Assembly (NCBI RefSeq): GCF_019175385.1
Contig: NC_083341.1
Coordinates: 90,112,321 to 90,176,320 of the forward strand
DNA: 64,000 bases
Source: Lycium barbarum
Lineage: Eukaryota; Streptophyta; Magnoliopsida; Solanales; Solanaceae
Direction of reading: 5' to 3'
The position numbers and the translations under genes were made by a program. The notes below the pieces were generated by a model. That model made no database searches. It worked only from the letters and a program-made list of their open reading frames with translations, and was not told the DNA's origin. Positions 1 through 12,657 of the stretch are shown here, in pieces; positions within the stretch are counted from its first letter, which is position 1; each line of letters begins with the position of its first letter.

Positions 1-1272
1 TCATTAAAGGATCTTGAATAATATTTATACTTCCAAATTCAAGAACAACAACATCAACAACAATCTCAACAATTATTTTATATCAATATCCAACTAATTC
101 TATCCATTTAATCATACCAAAACAGCCCACAATCATTTGATATCCAAAAATCATAACCGAGCTTTCAATGTCATTTTCTCTATTCTAACCCGTCAAATCT
201 ATCAATGATAAGGGTAAGAACATTATTAAAATCTTAGACATACATTAGGGTTTTGTATGAGAAGTTCACCCTTTCTATTCAATAAAGAACCTTCAAGAAA
301 AGAAGTCAGGCATTCCAAAATAAGATTTTTCAAAAGCGACATACGAATCAAAATCAAAGAGTTTACAAAAACAATCGATCAAAAGAGTATGTTCAAAAGA
401 GGCATACCTTAATTTGTTAAACAAGATTTAACAATTCACTTTTCTATTGAAGAACACCCAAAACCTAGCTTGAATCACTTTGGAAGGAAATATGTTGCAA
501 ACCCTTAATTGCTCCAAAACATGAATTAAAGACTTGAATTTTGGAGAAGATTTCCCAAATCTTGATTCTTGAATCTTGAGATGGGTTTTCTTGAAAACCC
601 TATATTAGGAATGATGATTTATTGTTTAGATTACAAGGATATATGTTAGAATTGAGTTGGAATAATTAGAATGGACTTACCTTGGTGTTCTTGATGTTGG
701 AGGAGAGTAGGAGGTCGTTCTAGGGTTTGAAGGAATGAAAAATAATGAGTTGAATTGATATGGACGAATATATATTGTTCTGTGAAAGTGAAATTTACGA
801 CCTGAACACTGCTGGTCGTAAAGTCAGTTTACGGGCCGTAAATTGATTTACGGACCGTATTCTGCACTTTGGACTGCACTGTGTCGCTTCAGTAAAATGG
901 CCATAACTCCTTGCACAGATGTCCGTTTGACCCCCGTAAGATACCGTTGGAAAGGTATTTCAATGTTCTACAACTTTCATCAAGAACGTTTTCCCAAATT
1001 CGAAATACGTTTTGAAATACGGGCCGTAAAGTGAAATACGGTCCGTATTTAACCATATGACCTCAAAATGTCAAATTCCAGAATGTTCAGAAATTCTTGG
1101 TTTCAGTTTACGGGCACTGTTCATGGTCGTAAATTGAAATACGGACACTGTTCATGGGCGTAAACCACCATATCACAACTGAACAGAAAAATTTCAATTT
1201 CCACATTCTTTATCTGGTGTTCTAAGTCTAGGATCGTGGTCAAAACTTTCGTTAAAGGTACGGGGTGTTACA
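1..1272 (-). repeat. LTR G, partial (left end outside window)
   Basis: This is the right-hand part of a minus-oriented LTR. It ends at 1272 in GGGGTGTTACA, so on the minus strand it opens TGTAACACCCCG, like related LTRs here. The sequence of LTR D resumes at 1273, so G appears to have inserted into D. Positions 795-1150 carry short palindromes of the ACGG/CCGT type, also seen in LTRs E and I. The only listed reading frame (63 codons near 843) crosses these palindromes and is not credible as a gene. Confidence 0.6.
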
Positions 1273-2569
1273 AGATGCCTTCCTAAACTCGTTGGATTAT
1301 TGGTATTATGGAACTATCGTCATCGCTATATCTCACCTTGAAGGAACAAGTATCATAAGGTGAGATCAATCACAATGAATAATTCCAAAGGTCATGAATA
1401 AGCTCAATAATATCATAAGAATCATGAGATTCATAGGCTTCTAGCATTTGTGGAAGCAACGATATTATGGATATAGTACAAAGGTTTATAACAAGGAATC
1501 ATGCCTTCAGAAAGAAAGGGTTTAGCCTTACCATACCTGGAAGCTCACTTCTCGACTTTCCAACCTACCTCCTGTCTTGAAATCTACATAAGAAACCATT
1601 CATACTATTGTTAGGCCTGTTGTTATATACCTATCCTAAGCCTCCAAATAAATCTTTCCAGAATCTGCCGAAATTCGGGCGGCATCTCCAATGTTGATAT
1701 GCCTAGCCCGAAATCATAATCCAGCAACCAACAACAATAACAATATTATCAACACCAAAATATTCTATAACATCTCACACGATGTTTTATCCAATTTCTC
1801 CACCAACAAATCCACTATACGATTATTCTACAACTCTACTTCCGTAAATAAACTTATATCCATATCAATAAGGAGAGATTCATACCTTATTCCCACTAGT
1901 ACCGTGATATCTCCAATATTTGCCTTGAATTCCAACCAAGATTCACCGCAATACGATAGTATAATCGCAACTACGCGCTGTCCAAAGTTAAATCTGGAGA
2001 TTATACTTAATTCACGTTAAAATCTTGTGGACAAAAGTTGGGAGAATTTTCTAGAAGGTTTGGGAAATATTTGGAGAATTCTTGGCTGAAAATGGGGTTT
2101 TGGATCAGATTTGGTCCTTAAATAGTGGGTTAAATTCGGGTCGGGTCACTGTAGAAGTACTGTAGCAGCGTTTCTGCTCTGCCAGCCTAACTTGTAACGT
2201 CCGTAATTCTCTACTCCGATGTCCTATCGACGAGCGGTTTATTGCGTTGGAAACTAGACTCGACGAAATTCATTTTAGGCTTTTGTTTCACTTCAAAGCA
2301 TTTCATATGCTAAGAGATATTCGTCCCTAAATATGGACCAAAATTTTCATACGAAACTTTACCCATCCTTTCTCGAAAGTCGTACTACTCCATTTCTTCC
2401 ACTCATTTCCTCAAACAATATTCCGGTATACCTTAGATATGTCCTTCACTCATTAAATATACTTAATACTACTTGCTGCTTAAATTCCAAAGTGGTTTTA
2501 CTTAACCATAGCTCAACGTACTTACGTTCAAATTTAATAAGTGCTTCTCTGAAAGTACGGGGTGTAACA
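1273..2569 (-). repeat. LTR D, truncated 3' LTR of the old gag-pol element
   Basis: From about 1285 to 2569 this matches the right-hand 1.4 kb of LTR C (11035-12526). Shared blocks include the CTCACCTTGAAGGAAC region, the CGGGC(A/G)GCATCTCC block near 1676 and the TTCTCTACTCC block near 2209. It ends GGGGTGTAACA at 2569. About 0.9 kb is missing on the left because LTR G lies there. The pol reading frame abuts 2569 directly with no polypurine tract, so the pol/LTR junction has been deleted. Confidence 0.7.
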
Positions 2570-3850
2570 CTTTGACTGAAGCTATGTCTTTGGTTCTAAC
2601 CCTTCGGACTTGCCTATCCAGTATAGCAATAGGTACTTCCTCATCGGACAGTTTCTCAGTGACTTGTACATCGTCTGTAGGCACAATCCTGGAAGGGTCT
2701 CCAACACATTTGCGAAGCATGGACACGTGAAACACTGGGTGGACAGATTTGAACTCTGAAGGCAAATCTAGTTCATAAGCTACTTGGCCTACCTTGCGCA
2801 CAATATTATAAGGTCCAATGTACCAAGGACTAATCTTCCCTTTCTTCCCAAATCTCATCACGCCTTTCATCGGTGATACTTTAAAAAATAACCAGTCGTT
2901 ATCCTTGAATTCCAAGTTTCGCCGATGATTGTCTGCATAGGATTTCTGAAGACTTTGACCTATTAATAGTAGACCCTGAATAAGCTTAACCTTCTCTACC
3001 GCTTGCTGAATAAAGTCTGGGCCCATTAATTTTGTCTCTCCCACTTCGAACCATCCAATAGGCGATCTACACTTCCTCCTGTACAGAGCTTCATATGGGG
3101 CCATCTGAATACTAGAGTGATAACTATTGTTATACGCAAATTCAATAAGTGGCAAGTGATCATCTCAATTGCCTCCAAAATCTAGCACACATGCCCTCAG
3201 CATATCTTCAAAGGTTTGTATAGTGCGCTCCGCCTGCCCGTCAGTTTGCGGGTGGAATGTTGTACTAAGTTTCACTTGTGTTCCCAAACCTTCTTGGAAG
3301 GACGTCCAAAAATTAGCCGTAAACCGCGTTCCACGATCAGTGATAATGGATACTGGAACACCGTGAAGTTGCACTATCTATTTGATATATAGCTTTGCAG
3401 AATCTTCTGCTGAGTACGTCGTTCTGACTGGCAGAAAATAGGATAACTTTGTGAGTCTATCCACTATCACCCATATAGAATCATACTTACGCCGGGAACG
3501 AGGTAAGACTGTAATGAAGTCCATATTAATCGCCTCCCATTTCTAAGTTGGGATCTCTATAGATTGCAGTAAGCCTCCGGGCTTCTGATGCTCCATCTTG
3601 ACCTGTTTGCAATTAGGACATTGGGCCATGAACTCCGATATATCCTTCTTCATTCCATCGCACCAGTATATAGATTTAAGATCATGGTACATCTTTGTCG
3701 CTCCTGGATGGACGGAATAACCAGAATAATGGGCTTCCTCTAAGATCTGCTGACGTAGCCCTTCCACATTAGGATCATGTAATCTTCCTTGATATTTGAG
3801 GATTCCATCTGCAGAGACGTCAAATTGTGACTTCTCCTTCTAGGAAATCA
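2570..3850 (-). pseudogene. pol remnant: integrase and C-terminal tail
   Basis: Fragments of a Ty3/Gypsy integrase in several frames. Positions 3543-3767 hold the zinc-binding part, with HPGATKMYHDL and CPNCKQVK. Positions 3165-3374 hold the core second half, with the ITDRG aspartate and the HPQTDGQAERTIQTF glutamate. Positions 2570-3155 hold the C-terminal part (APYEALYRRKCRSPIGWFE, then VHPVFHVSMLRKC) and the start of the chromodomain-like tail, ILDRQVRRVRTKDIASVKV. The frame is cut at SVKV by LTR D; in intact relatives here it continues for about 30 residues. Frameshifts and stops make it non-functional. Confidence 0.85.
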
Positions 3851-5190
3851 CATCCCTATAATGAACTAACACAGGGTCCTCGTATTGGCGCTTCTTTACT
3901 TCCTCCATTAAGGATGAAACAGCAAAGTCCTGCACAGTGACTCCCGCAACTGCCGAGTCCGTAAAGCAAACTCCTAGGCTTTCTAGCTGTTGAAGTTCCC
4001 GAGCTAGCTCTCTCTTTTCTGGCTGCACATCACATAGACTACCCATGGATTTGCGGCTGAGAGCGTCAGCTACCACATTCGCTTTTCCCGGGTGGTATAA
4101 AATGCTCACATCATAATCCTTTAATAACTCTAACCATCGTCATTGTCATAAGTTCAATTCCTTCTGTTTGAAGATATAATGGAGGCTCTTATGATCTGTA
4201 TAAATATCCACATGAACACCATATAAATAATGTCTCCATATCTTCAGCGCATGAATAACTGCAGCTAACTCTAGGTCGTGGGTCGGATAATTCTTCTCGT
4301 GTTTCCGCAACTTCCGTGAGGCATAAGCTATTACTTTGCAATGCTGCATCAACACAAAACCTATTCCAATACCTGAAGCATCACAGTAAATAACATAGCC
4401 CTTCGATCCTTCGGGGAGTGCAGGACTGGGGCCGAAGTCAACCTATCCTTTATCTCCTGAAAGTTGTGCTCACATGCATCCGTCCACTGAAACATAGCCG
4501 ATTTTTGAGTCAGCTTCATCAGTGGGGCAGAAATAGAAGAAAATCCCTCTACAAATCTCCTATAGTAACCAGTTAACCCCAGGAAGCAACAGACCTCTGT
4601 AGGCGTTGTAGGCCTTGGCCAATCTTCTGAGTGTCCACTTGAATACCATCTGCCTAAATAATGTACCCTAGAAAAGTCACTGAATTCAGCCAAAATTCAC
4701 ATTTTGAAAATTTGGCATATAACTCCCGAGCTCGAAGGATTCCAAGGACGGTACGTAAATGCTCTGCATGCTCTACCTCCGATCGAGAATACACCAGAAT
4801 ATCATCGATGAACACAATTACAAATAGATCCAAGAAAGGCCTGAATACATTATTCATCAAATTCATGAATACCACTGGAGCATTAGTCAGCCCGAATGAC
4901 ATCACTCGAAACTCATAATGGCCATATCTGGTTCGGAAGGCTGTTTTTGGGATATCCTGTTCTTTAACTCTCACTTGATGGTATCCTGATCTTAGATCTA
5001 TTTTTGAGAACCACTTGGCTCCCTGCAACTGATCGAATAAATCATCAATCCTTGGAAGTGGGTATTTATTCTTTATCGTCACTTTGTTAAGTTGATTGTA
5101 TTCAATGCATATACATAAAAAACCATCCTTCGTCCTTACAAACAACACTAGCGCTCCTCATGGCGATGAACTGGGTCTACTGAAGCCTTT
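3851..5190 (-). pseudogene. pol remnant: reverse transcriptase and RNase H
   Basis: RT lies at about 4654-5148, with [42 protein letters not shown] and the catalytic motif FIDDILVYS, which is intact here (contrast the inner tandem element). The connection part [16 protein letters not shown] follows. RNase H lies at about 4146-4693, with [20 protein letters not shown] and YTDHKS. The tail [17 protein letters not shown] is at 3840-4109. Several frame changes and stops separate these blocks. Confidence 0.85.
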
Positions 5191-5740
5191 TTCAAGCAAA
5201 TCCTTCAGTTGTGACTTTAACTCCTTCAACTCTGCAAGGGCCATTCGATATGGAGGAATAGATATGGGCTTAGTATCTGGCAACACATCAATAGTAAACT
5301 CAATCTCTCGTCTGGGAACACATCCTGGAACTCATTTACCACTAGGACGAATTGGAGAGTCGGTGGTTTTGCTTCTGTGTCGTGGACCTGGACCAAGTGA
5401 TAAATATTGCCTTTGGTAATCATCTTTCTCGCTTTGAGGTAGGAAATAAACCTACCTCTCGGAGACATCGTATTACCTTTCCATTCTAACACTGGTTCTC
5501 CTGTAAACTAGAATCGAACCACCTTTGTTCTATAATCAATGTTAGCGTAACATGAGGCTAGCTAATCCATACCCATAATAACGTCAAAATATAACATCTC
5601 CAGCGCATGTAGGTCAGCAGTAGTATGACGATCGCAAACTACGATCACACAACCCCTATATACCCGCCTGGCTACTACTGGGTCTCCTACAGGTGTAGCT
5701 ACCTCAAAAGGTTTGATTGCCTCTGGTTTCATCCTAATAC
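5191..5740 (-). pseudogene. pol remnant: protease C-terminal part and protease-RT linker
   Basis: Positions 5562-5740 encode [18 protein letters not shown] and, further on, FDVIMGMD, matching the protease region of the inner tandem element ([21 protein letters not shown]). Positions 5226-5492 match the linker ([24 protein letters not shown]). The frame stops at 5741, where the solo LTR is inserted, and resumes at 8471. Confidence 0.8.
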
Positions 5741-8465
5741 TGTCACGACCCAACTAGGGGCCGCGACGGGTACCCGGGGCTAACCACCGAGCACCGCTCG
5801 TCCAATTACTTATCATACTCATTTAACGCTATTTTATCATATTATACTCAAATCATAAGAAAATCATATTTCATTTGGGAACATAAACACTTTTATATAC
5901 ATAAGCCTCTCGGCTATCAAAATTATAATATACACATACATACATATATACAGTAGTGACCTTGTGAGACCATATGGCCCATACTACGTATCTACGAGCC
6001 TCTACTAGAGTGCTAGACATAAGGACGGGACAGGACCCCGTCGTGCCCAAAATATACATATACATATATACCAAAAGAATAATCAATGGCACCTCTGGAA
6101 AATAGAGTGCTCTTCAAATCGGCTAATAGCTCCTACGAGTCTGGATCGCCTCCCTGTCTACCTGTGGGCATGAACACAGCGTCCAAAGAAAACGGACGTC
6201 AGTACGACCATTGTACTGAGTATGTAAGACATGAATGAAATAAGCATAGTAGAAGATTCATAAACCATATGAGAAGGATAAAACCTGCGTGAGTTCTATA
6301 GGTGAGTACATTTCATACATATATCGCATATTTACATAATCATGGAACATATATTATCATAGCACATATAACATCACATCATCATCATCATCGTTAACCC
6401 GCATCTGGGTAACCATCATACGCCGCCCACTAGTGGTGTCATGCCCGGCCCTTTAGGCACGGTGTAATCATAGCAGCCCACTAGTGGTGACATGCCAAGC
6501 AATCTAGGCACGGTGGAATCATTGCAGCCCGCGTTAGTGGTGACATGCTCGGCCATCTAGGCACGGTGGAATCATATCGTCATACAATCAATCATAGCTT
6601 CATCATTATTACACATCTCATTGGCATAACATAATCTTATATCATCAATCATCTCATAGACATATCATGACTTAGCATCATTATACATTTATCATTTAAG
6701 ACATACATTAGGATTTGAAAGTAGTTATGCCTATATCGGGGTGACATTAGGTCATGAACCCCCGATCATATTATGGAGTAATCATCGACATTATATCTCA
6801 CCTTGAAGGAACTAACAATCTAAGGTGAGTGTACGCAGAGAGAATCATCGATGGAAACATACTTAGAATTATTAGCTTCATGGACATCCTTTATTATACT
6901 AGGATTTTTCATACTTATGTTCATCATCATCATTATCATGCTCGTATCATACTTCCTTTCTTAGTCATGTGCGTGTGTAGCTTCATATATTCATGGACTC
7001 ATAGTCTCTATCGTATAAGAAGATCATGGAAAATTTGAAAGATTCATGCCTTAGAAAGAAAAGATTGGTCTTACATACCATTTAGTCTAGTTACTCTATC
7101 GCTCGAACTTCCTCTTCAATATTCACGTTTCTACCTTCAAGAGAAGTCATACGAACGTTAGCCAATCGATTACTTAAACATGCTTACTATTTCTAGGAAA
7201 ATTTGGGCAGCATTTCCCTTGTTTATACAACTTTCCTCATATATGATATCAACTCCCAAACATCTATAATCACATTCACCATATTATAAAGAACAATCAT
7301 CATTCATCCACCTCATCCATATTCCACAATTTCACTTAGATGTCTTCATAATCATAGTCATAGTTCACTATTATGTTCTCTCACATTTAATGCTTAACCC
7401 ATGTTCTACATGTCATTTATAACATACTTATAACTACAACATCTCAATAGTCATGATTCATTTCAACTACAACTCAAGAACTTCATTGCATTCATCTTTG
7501 TGACCCATTTCCTATACCTCTTCTACAATCCATGTGTTTCAACTTCTCATTTCCTTAATCAACATGGAAAAATCATAAAACATAGCTTAGATAGTGTAGG
7601 AATAAGCCTTGAGTAGGAATACTCTTCTTGCACCAAAACCTTAATTCACCTCCATAGGAATTACTTTACTTGGATGGACTTTAATATGTTTCTTCCACTT
7701 GATTCTTGTTGGTTTGATGAAATTGATTACCAATCTTTCTTGATCTTGTGGATGAAGAGTGTGGAATTCTCTAGAAGTCTTGAGAGAGAGATAGAAAAGT
7801 GTGGGAATGAAATAAATGAACTGGGAACACATTTATATAGCCAGATCTTGTTCAGCTCGTCGGGACTTCCACAGACACTTTCACGGTTCGTGGAACACTT
7901 CACGGTTCGTCGAACTGGTCGTGGTTCACCACTGGCCAGTCATCAACGCTTCTGGGTATTCCACGGAAACTTTCACGGTCCGTGGAACATTTCACGGGTC
8001 GTGGAAGTGGTCGTGGTTCACCACTGGCCAGCCATCATCTCTGCTGGGTATTCCACGGACCAGTATACGGTCCGTGGAAAGTTTCACGGGCCGTGAAACA
8101 TGGTCGTGGAACTCGCAGCTTCTCCGAAGTTGTTCTCGTCGTTTCGTTTGATCTCAAATCCTTATAAAACCCTCTTAAAACTTATTTAATACTTCTTTAA
8201 TGATCTAAACATCCCTATAACCCGTCCTTACAACCTTGCCAAATAATCCTTAACACAAAATTTACGGAACCTTTCCCAAACCTCACTTATACTGCACTTG
8301 TCCTTATGAATTCTTATCTCATCATTTCATATAACTTCAACATCTTAATGTATGCATTCTAAAACCTCTAATTATCCGTCTTATAATCTTAAGAACTTCC
8401 TATTATCCTTAAGCTCGCGTTGGTTCATTCACTACGCGACGACATGAAATTTCCAAGGTGTAACA
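5741..8465 (-). mobile_element. Solo LTR in the protease region (target duplication AATAC)
   Basis: It begins TGTCACGACC at 5741 and ends GGTGTAACA at 8465 (TG...CA). The five bases before it (5736-5740) and after it (8466-8470) are both AATAC, so a complete element inserted and then recombined down to one LTR. It holds the three-stem-loop cassette (6162-6219), three imperfect repeats around 6420-6570 (each with an ACTAGTGG-like core and GGCACGGTG), the GGGCAGCATTTCCC block at 7204 and a cluster of CACGG/CCGTG palindromes at 7878-8105. Frames such as 7674-8096 cross the palindromes and are not genes. Confidence 0.9.
6162..6219 (-). promoter_or_regulatory. Three-stem-loop cassette in solo LTR 5741-8465
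   Basis: Arms CTGTG (6162-6166)/CACAG (6175-6179), CGTCC (6180-6184)/GGACG (6194-6198) and TCAGTAC (6199-6205)/GTACTGA (6213-6219). Two of the three stems differ in sequence from the central LTRs but still pair. Confidence 0.6.
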
Positions 8466-8470
8466 AATAC

Positions 8471-9946
8471 GGTTAGCAACATAAGGAGTTATATATGACA
8501 GAGTAGAACATGGATCAATCAATGCATACACCTCATGGGAGAATACCGATAATATACCTGTAACGACGTCGGGAGAAAACTCAAGATCCTACCGTCCCGC
8601 TAGTGCATATATACGGTTCTGAGGCTGCATGAACTGGATGCTCCTCCTCTGCCTCTACCGCGACCCGCTGTTGCTAGTGAGCTTTGCCCCAAAGGGCGCA
8701 CAGATGAAGAAGAACATGCCACCGATCCTGTGGGCTGTTTTCTACCGCTACCAACCACTGATGGACATTCACGCATCATGTGCCCAATTTGTCCGCAAGC
8801 ATAACAAGCATCTGAGCCTTGGCAACACGGACCCGAATGTAATCTTCCGCACTGGCTATATCGCAGAATCGGTGGTCTCCTCTGACTGGGAGCTCTTCCA
8901 AACTGGGAACTCGAAACTCTCGAGCTCTGGCCCTATCTTGAATAAATAGGACGGTCAAATCCTTTGCCCGCAAATCGAGGAGCTGCTCTAGCCGCTGATT
9001 AGCCTGAATATCGGGAATATTGCTGCCCCTGCCCTCCTCTGTACTCACTGCTAGAACCAAAAGATCTGGCCCTTTTACTACGCCCTCTATCAGAATCACA
9101 TTCACCTCTCTGTGGCTGCTGCTGCTCCTCCAGGTTCTGGGCATGGGCTTGAATACGAGCGATATCCATCCCATCCTGGAGTGAGGCTGTCAAGCAATCC
9201 TTAACCAAATGTGACCCCAACCCACTCACGAATCGATGCACACGGTCTCCCATGTCGGCTACCATGGTTGGGGCATACCTGGCCAAAGAATTAAAGCGGA
9301 GACTGTACTCCCGGGCGCTCATATTGTTTTGCTTGGGATTTAGGGACTTATCGGCTCGGGCCCGTCAAACCTCCGGTGGTAAATAATGTGGCAGAAAAGC
9401 ATCTATGAATTCTTGACAAACTGGGGGAGCTACATTTGCTCCTCGCGAAGATATCTAAGCATTATACCACTGGACGGCAACATCCCGAAATCTGTACGAA
9501 GCCAATTCAACTGACTCAGCATCTGAAGCATGTATTATCCGCAACGTCCTCAGCATCTCGTCTATGAAGCCTTGCGGGTGTTTATCTGGTTTCGACCTGT
9601 AGAATTCTTGAGGATTCAGATTGATAAAATCGCGGGCTCTTGCACTCACTGGCCTATCACCTTGGCCTGCACCATGCCGCTGAGCCTGCGCGGCAACCTA
9701 CTGGGTCAGCAACTAAATAGTTTCTGTTATCTGCTAGCCTGGAGCTCCTAACGGTGTAACTGGAGGTGCTGGGGCTGGAGCTGAAGCTCTTTCCTGCTCC
9801 GCAGACACGGGTGGAGTATGAGAGGTCTGGGAAGGAACCTCTTTATAAGACTCACCCTCTTCTACCTCCACCGATGGCTCCCGTTCCATTCTTCTTGGGG
9901 CCACTGTCTTGCCCTTCCGGGCCGCTGTAGCTTTCCTCTTCATAGG
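8471..9946 (-). pseudogene. gag remnant of the old element
   Basis: The start is MPMKRKATAARKGK (ATG at 9946), preceded on the minus strand by ATTTCAG. The gag core follows in pieces: 9455-9649 (ARDFINLNPQEFYRSKPD, ESVELASYRFRDVAVQWY) and 8999-9322 ([36 protein letters not shown]). Translated by eye near 8760-8830 is a damaged zinc knuckle (ACYACGQIGHMM). Near 8471-8560 is the beginning of the protease (YALID-like). Multiple frameshifts make it non-functional. Confidence 0.8.
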
Positions 9947-10158
9947 CATTGCTGAAATCATAACACACGATTAGGAAAGGGGGAGAACCTGATAACATGT
10001 CTCTACCGCATGATCTAAGATGAGAAAGAATGTCAATTATTCCTATATGCCCCGCAGCCTCCTATTTATAAGTGTGGCGCGCTTCACACCCATTAACAAG
10101 ACTCTACTGGACACGACTCATAGACATACCCTAGGACGAACTGCTCGGATATCACTTT
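9947..10158 (-). other. Leader and decayed primer-binding site of the old element
   Basis: Noncoding leader between gag and LTR C. At 10143-10154 the minus strand reads TGATATCCGAGC, two mismatches from TGGTATCAGAGC, the initiator-tRNA-Met-type primer site usual for this group, four bases from the LTR edge at 10159. Confidence 0.65.
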
Positions 10159-12526
10159 TGTCACAACCCGACTAAAGGCCATGACGGGTACCCGGTACTA
10201 GCTTACCGAGCATCTCTGGTCTAACATTCCATTTTCACTACTAAGCGAGCCATATGGACAATTCAAGCACATCTCACTTAATATAGTCATCAATAGCTAT
10301 ACCCGTAAGTATATTTCAATAAGCTTTACCAAAATATTATACAACAACAAGAATGGACAAAGTTATGAAACATCTATCCATACACGTCTGTCTACGAGCC
10401 TCTAAATAAGATACACAAATCCACGAGGACGGGGTAGGATTTCACCATGCCCAAATATATACACAAGAGTAGTACCAATAAGCTATAGCTCCGGGACAAC
10501 TGGAGCACTCTCAAGATGCCACTGATGGAGCCCCTAAGGATCAGACGTGTCAACCTGCTTACCTGCGGACATGAACGCAGCATCCATAAAAGAAAGGGCG
10601 TCAGTACGAACAGAGTACTGAGTATGTAAGGCATGTATGATAACATATAAGGAAGTATAGAAGACATAAGAAGAGAGTAGAGCTGTAACTGTTTGCCTCT
10701 TAAGGCAGAATCATGCATGCTCATATTTACCTTTTAAACATATTACACATTCATACATAACTATCTGAATCAAAGAACGTCATTAGCGTGCGTTTGGGCC
10801 TAGCACGTCTGGGGTAATTATCTCACGCCGCCCACTAGTGGTGCTGCCCGCGCCATATAGACACGGTGTTACTATCATTATCCATAGCCGCCCACTACAC
10901 CCACCGTAGTGGTGCTGCCCGGCCATATAGGAACGGTGTAATCATACATATACATATACATAAAGCATGCATGAGAGCCAATCAAAGGCTATAACTCTAT
11001 CGGAGTAACGTAAGGTCGGTAACCTCCGATTGTATTATAGAACATCATGATCGTCATGTCTTACCTTGAAGGAACTAGCATTATGAGGTTAGACTATCAA
11101 TAATGAATAACATCCAGGGAAAACATAGAATAAGATCATAAATCTCATAAGGCGTCAATTCAATAGCTTTAGAATTTCTAGAATTAAAATCATCATCATC
11201 ATATAAATATTCTTATCTTTGACATCATCGTTATCATTGTAAAAACATGTCCACCGTTGTTGTCATAAGAGCTTACAGAATCATAAATCTCTGGTTTGGA
11301 AAACACGGACATTTTGGAAAGCATTTATGGATTATCAAAAAAGGAGTCATGCCCTTGAATCATGAAATTCGAACTTTTAGAAACAAGGAGGTTATGGAAA
11401 CATTTATGGAATCATAACATAGGAATCATGCCTTTTAAAGAAAGGGACGAGCCTTAGCATACCTATTTGGCCTCCTATTATCTACGGTTATCCATCTGAA
11501 CTCATAAATCTACATTCAATAGCATGCGTACTATCGTTAGACTCACTGTAGGATACTTGTGCTAAGTTTTCAAATCAAACAATTTTATATCGTGCCGAAA
11601 ATCGGGCAGCATCTCCCCTGTTTATATGCCTAGCCCGAAATCTCAATTCAGCAACCAACAACAACAACAACAATACCAACACCAACCATAACATTCTCAA
11701 TACCAAAATACTCCATAAACATCCCATATGGTGCTTATCTCATATTTCCATCAACAAAATTATTTTATAACTATCTAACAACTCTATTTCCGTAAAGAAC
11801 CAAGATTAATATTAATAGGAAGAGATTCATACCTTGTTCTTACTAAAACATCAATATCTTTGGTGTTCTCCAAGAATCCAAACCAAAACCCACCGTAAAA
11901 TGATACTACAATCACAACCGCGCTCTATCCGAACCTAAACTAACACTCCGCCACTTAAAATTCCCTCAATTTTATGCTATCCTCACCCCTCAATTGTTTT
12001 CTGAATTTTTTTAGAAAAATCTGATGAAAATAAAGGGGTTGTATCCTTTATATAGGGTTCAAATTCGGGTCGGGTCAATTTAGTAGTACTGTAGCAGGTC
12101 GGTCCTGTAGCAGCTACTGTAGCATGCGTTTCTGCTTTGTCAGCCGAACCTGTAACATCCATTATTCTCTACTCCAACGTCCTATCGATGAGAGGTTTGT
12201 TGCGTTTGAAACTAGACTCGACGAACTTCATTTTAGGATTTTGAAACACCTTAAAACACTTCATATGCTAAGAGATATTCTTCCCTCTAGTTGGATCAAA
12301 TTTTTCACACAAAACTTTACCCATCCTTTCTCCAAAGTCGTACTACTCCATTTCTTCCTCTCATTTTCCTTATAAAACCTTCTGGTATACCTTATATATA
12401 TCCTTTACTCATTATATATACTTAATAATGCTTGCTTATATTCCAAATTGGTTTTACTTAACCATAGCTCAACGTACTTATGTTTCAAATTAGATAAGTG
12501 CTTCTTCGAAGATACGGGGTGTACCA
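10159..12526 (-). repeat. LTR C, 5' LTR of the old element
   Basis: It begins TGTCACAACCCG at 10159 and ends GGGGTGTACCA at 12526, matching the GGGGTGTAACA end of LTR D with one change. It carries the stem-loop cassette (10563-10621), repeats with ACTAGTGGTGCTGCCCG-like cores at about 10820-10940 and the GGGCAGCATCTCCC block at 11603. Nothing in it looks like a gene. Confidence 0.75.
10563..10621 (-). promoter_or_regulatory. Stem-loop cassette in LTR C (middle stem weak)
   Basis: CTGCG/CGCAG and TCAGTAC/GTACTGA are intact. The middle element (CATCC ... GGGCG) pairs only partly. Confidence 0.5.
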
Positions 12527-12583
12527 CTACTAGATATTCTATTTTACTTATAGACTGGGTAACCTAAGGCTCTGATACCAACT
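12527..12583 (-). other. Primer-binding site and last internal bases beside LTR F
   Basis: On the minus strand 12568-12580 reads TGGTATCAGAGCC, an exact initiator-tRNA-Met-type primer site, followed after three bases by the LTR edge at 12584 (TTTCACGACCC, TG decayed to TT). Only about 40 internal bases remain before the old element's insertion boundary at 12526/12527. Confidence 0.7.
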
Positions 12584-12657
12584 TTTCACGACCCAAATCA
12601 CTTATCGTACGTGCACCTACACTTTTCCCACCTAGTAGGCAAACCTGTCCCTTGAAG
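12584..12657 (-). repeat. LTR F, first segment
   Basis: First 74 bases of an LTR in the plus-strand sense (CACGACCCAAATCAC...), interrupted at 12657/12658 by solo LTR E. It continues at 15224 and again at 46041. Confidence 0.65.

Larger units (their letters stand above)
1273..12526 (-). mobile_element. Old degenerate Ty3/Gypsy chromovirus (LTR D - pol - gag - LTR C)
   Basis: Reading right to left the order is 5' LTR C (10159-12526), a decayed primer site, gag (9946 to about 8471), protease, RT, RNase H, integrase and 3' LTR D (truncated). A solo LTR (5741-8465) splits the protease region. All open frames are short and shifted relative to each other, so the element is dead and older than the central ones. 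The right-hand target duplication would be CTACT at 12527-12531; the left copy is outside the window. Confidence 0.75.

Noticed and set aside
7674..8151. Three overlapping plus-strand ORFs rich in FHG/RG residues
   Set aside because: They translate the CACGG/CCGTG palindrome cluster of the solo LTR; the apparent residue repeats come from the DNA repeat.
12568..12580. Fragment of a tRNA gene
   Set aside because: Only the primer-site complement is present beside an LTR; no cloverleaf can be drawn.
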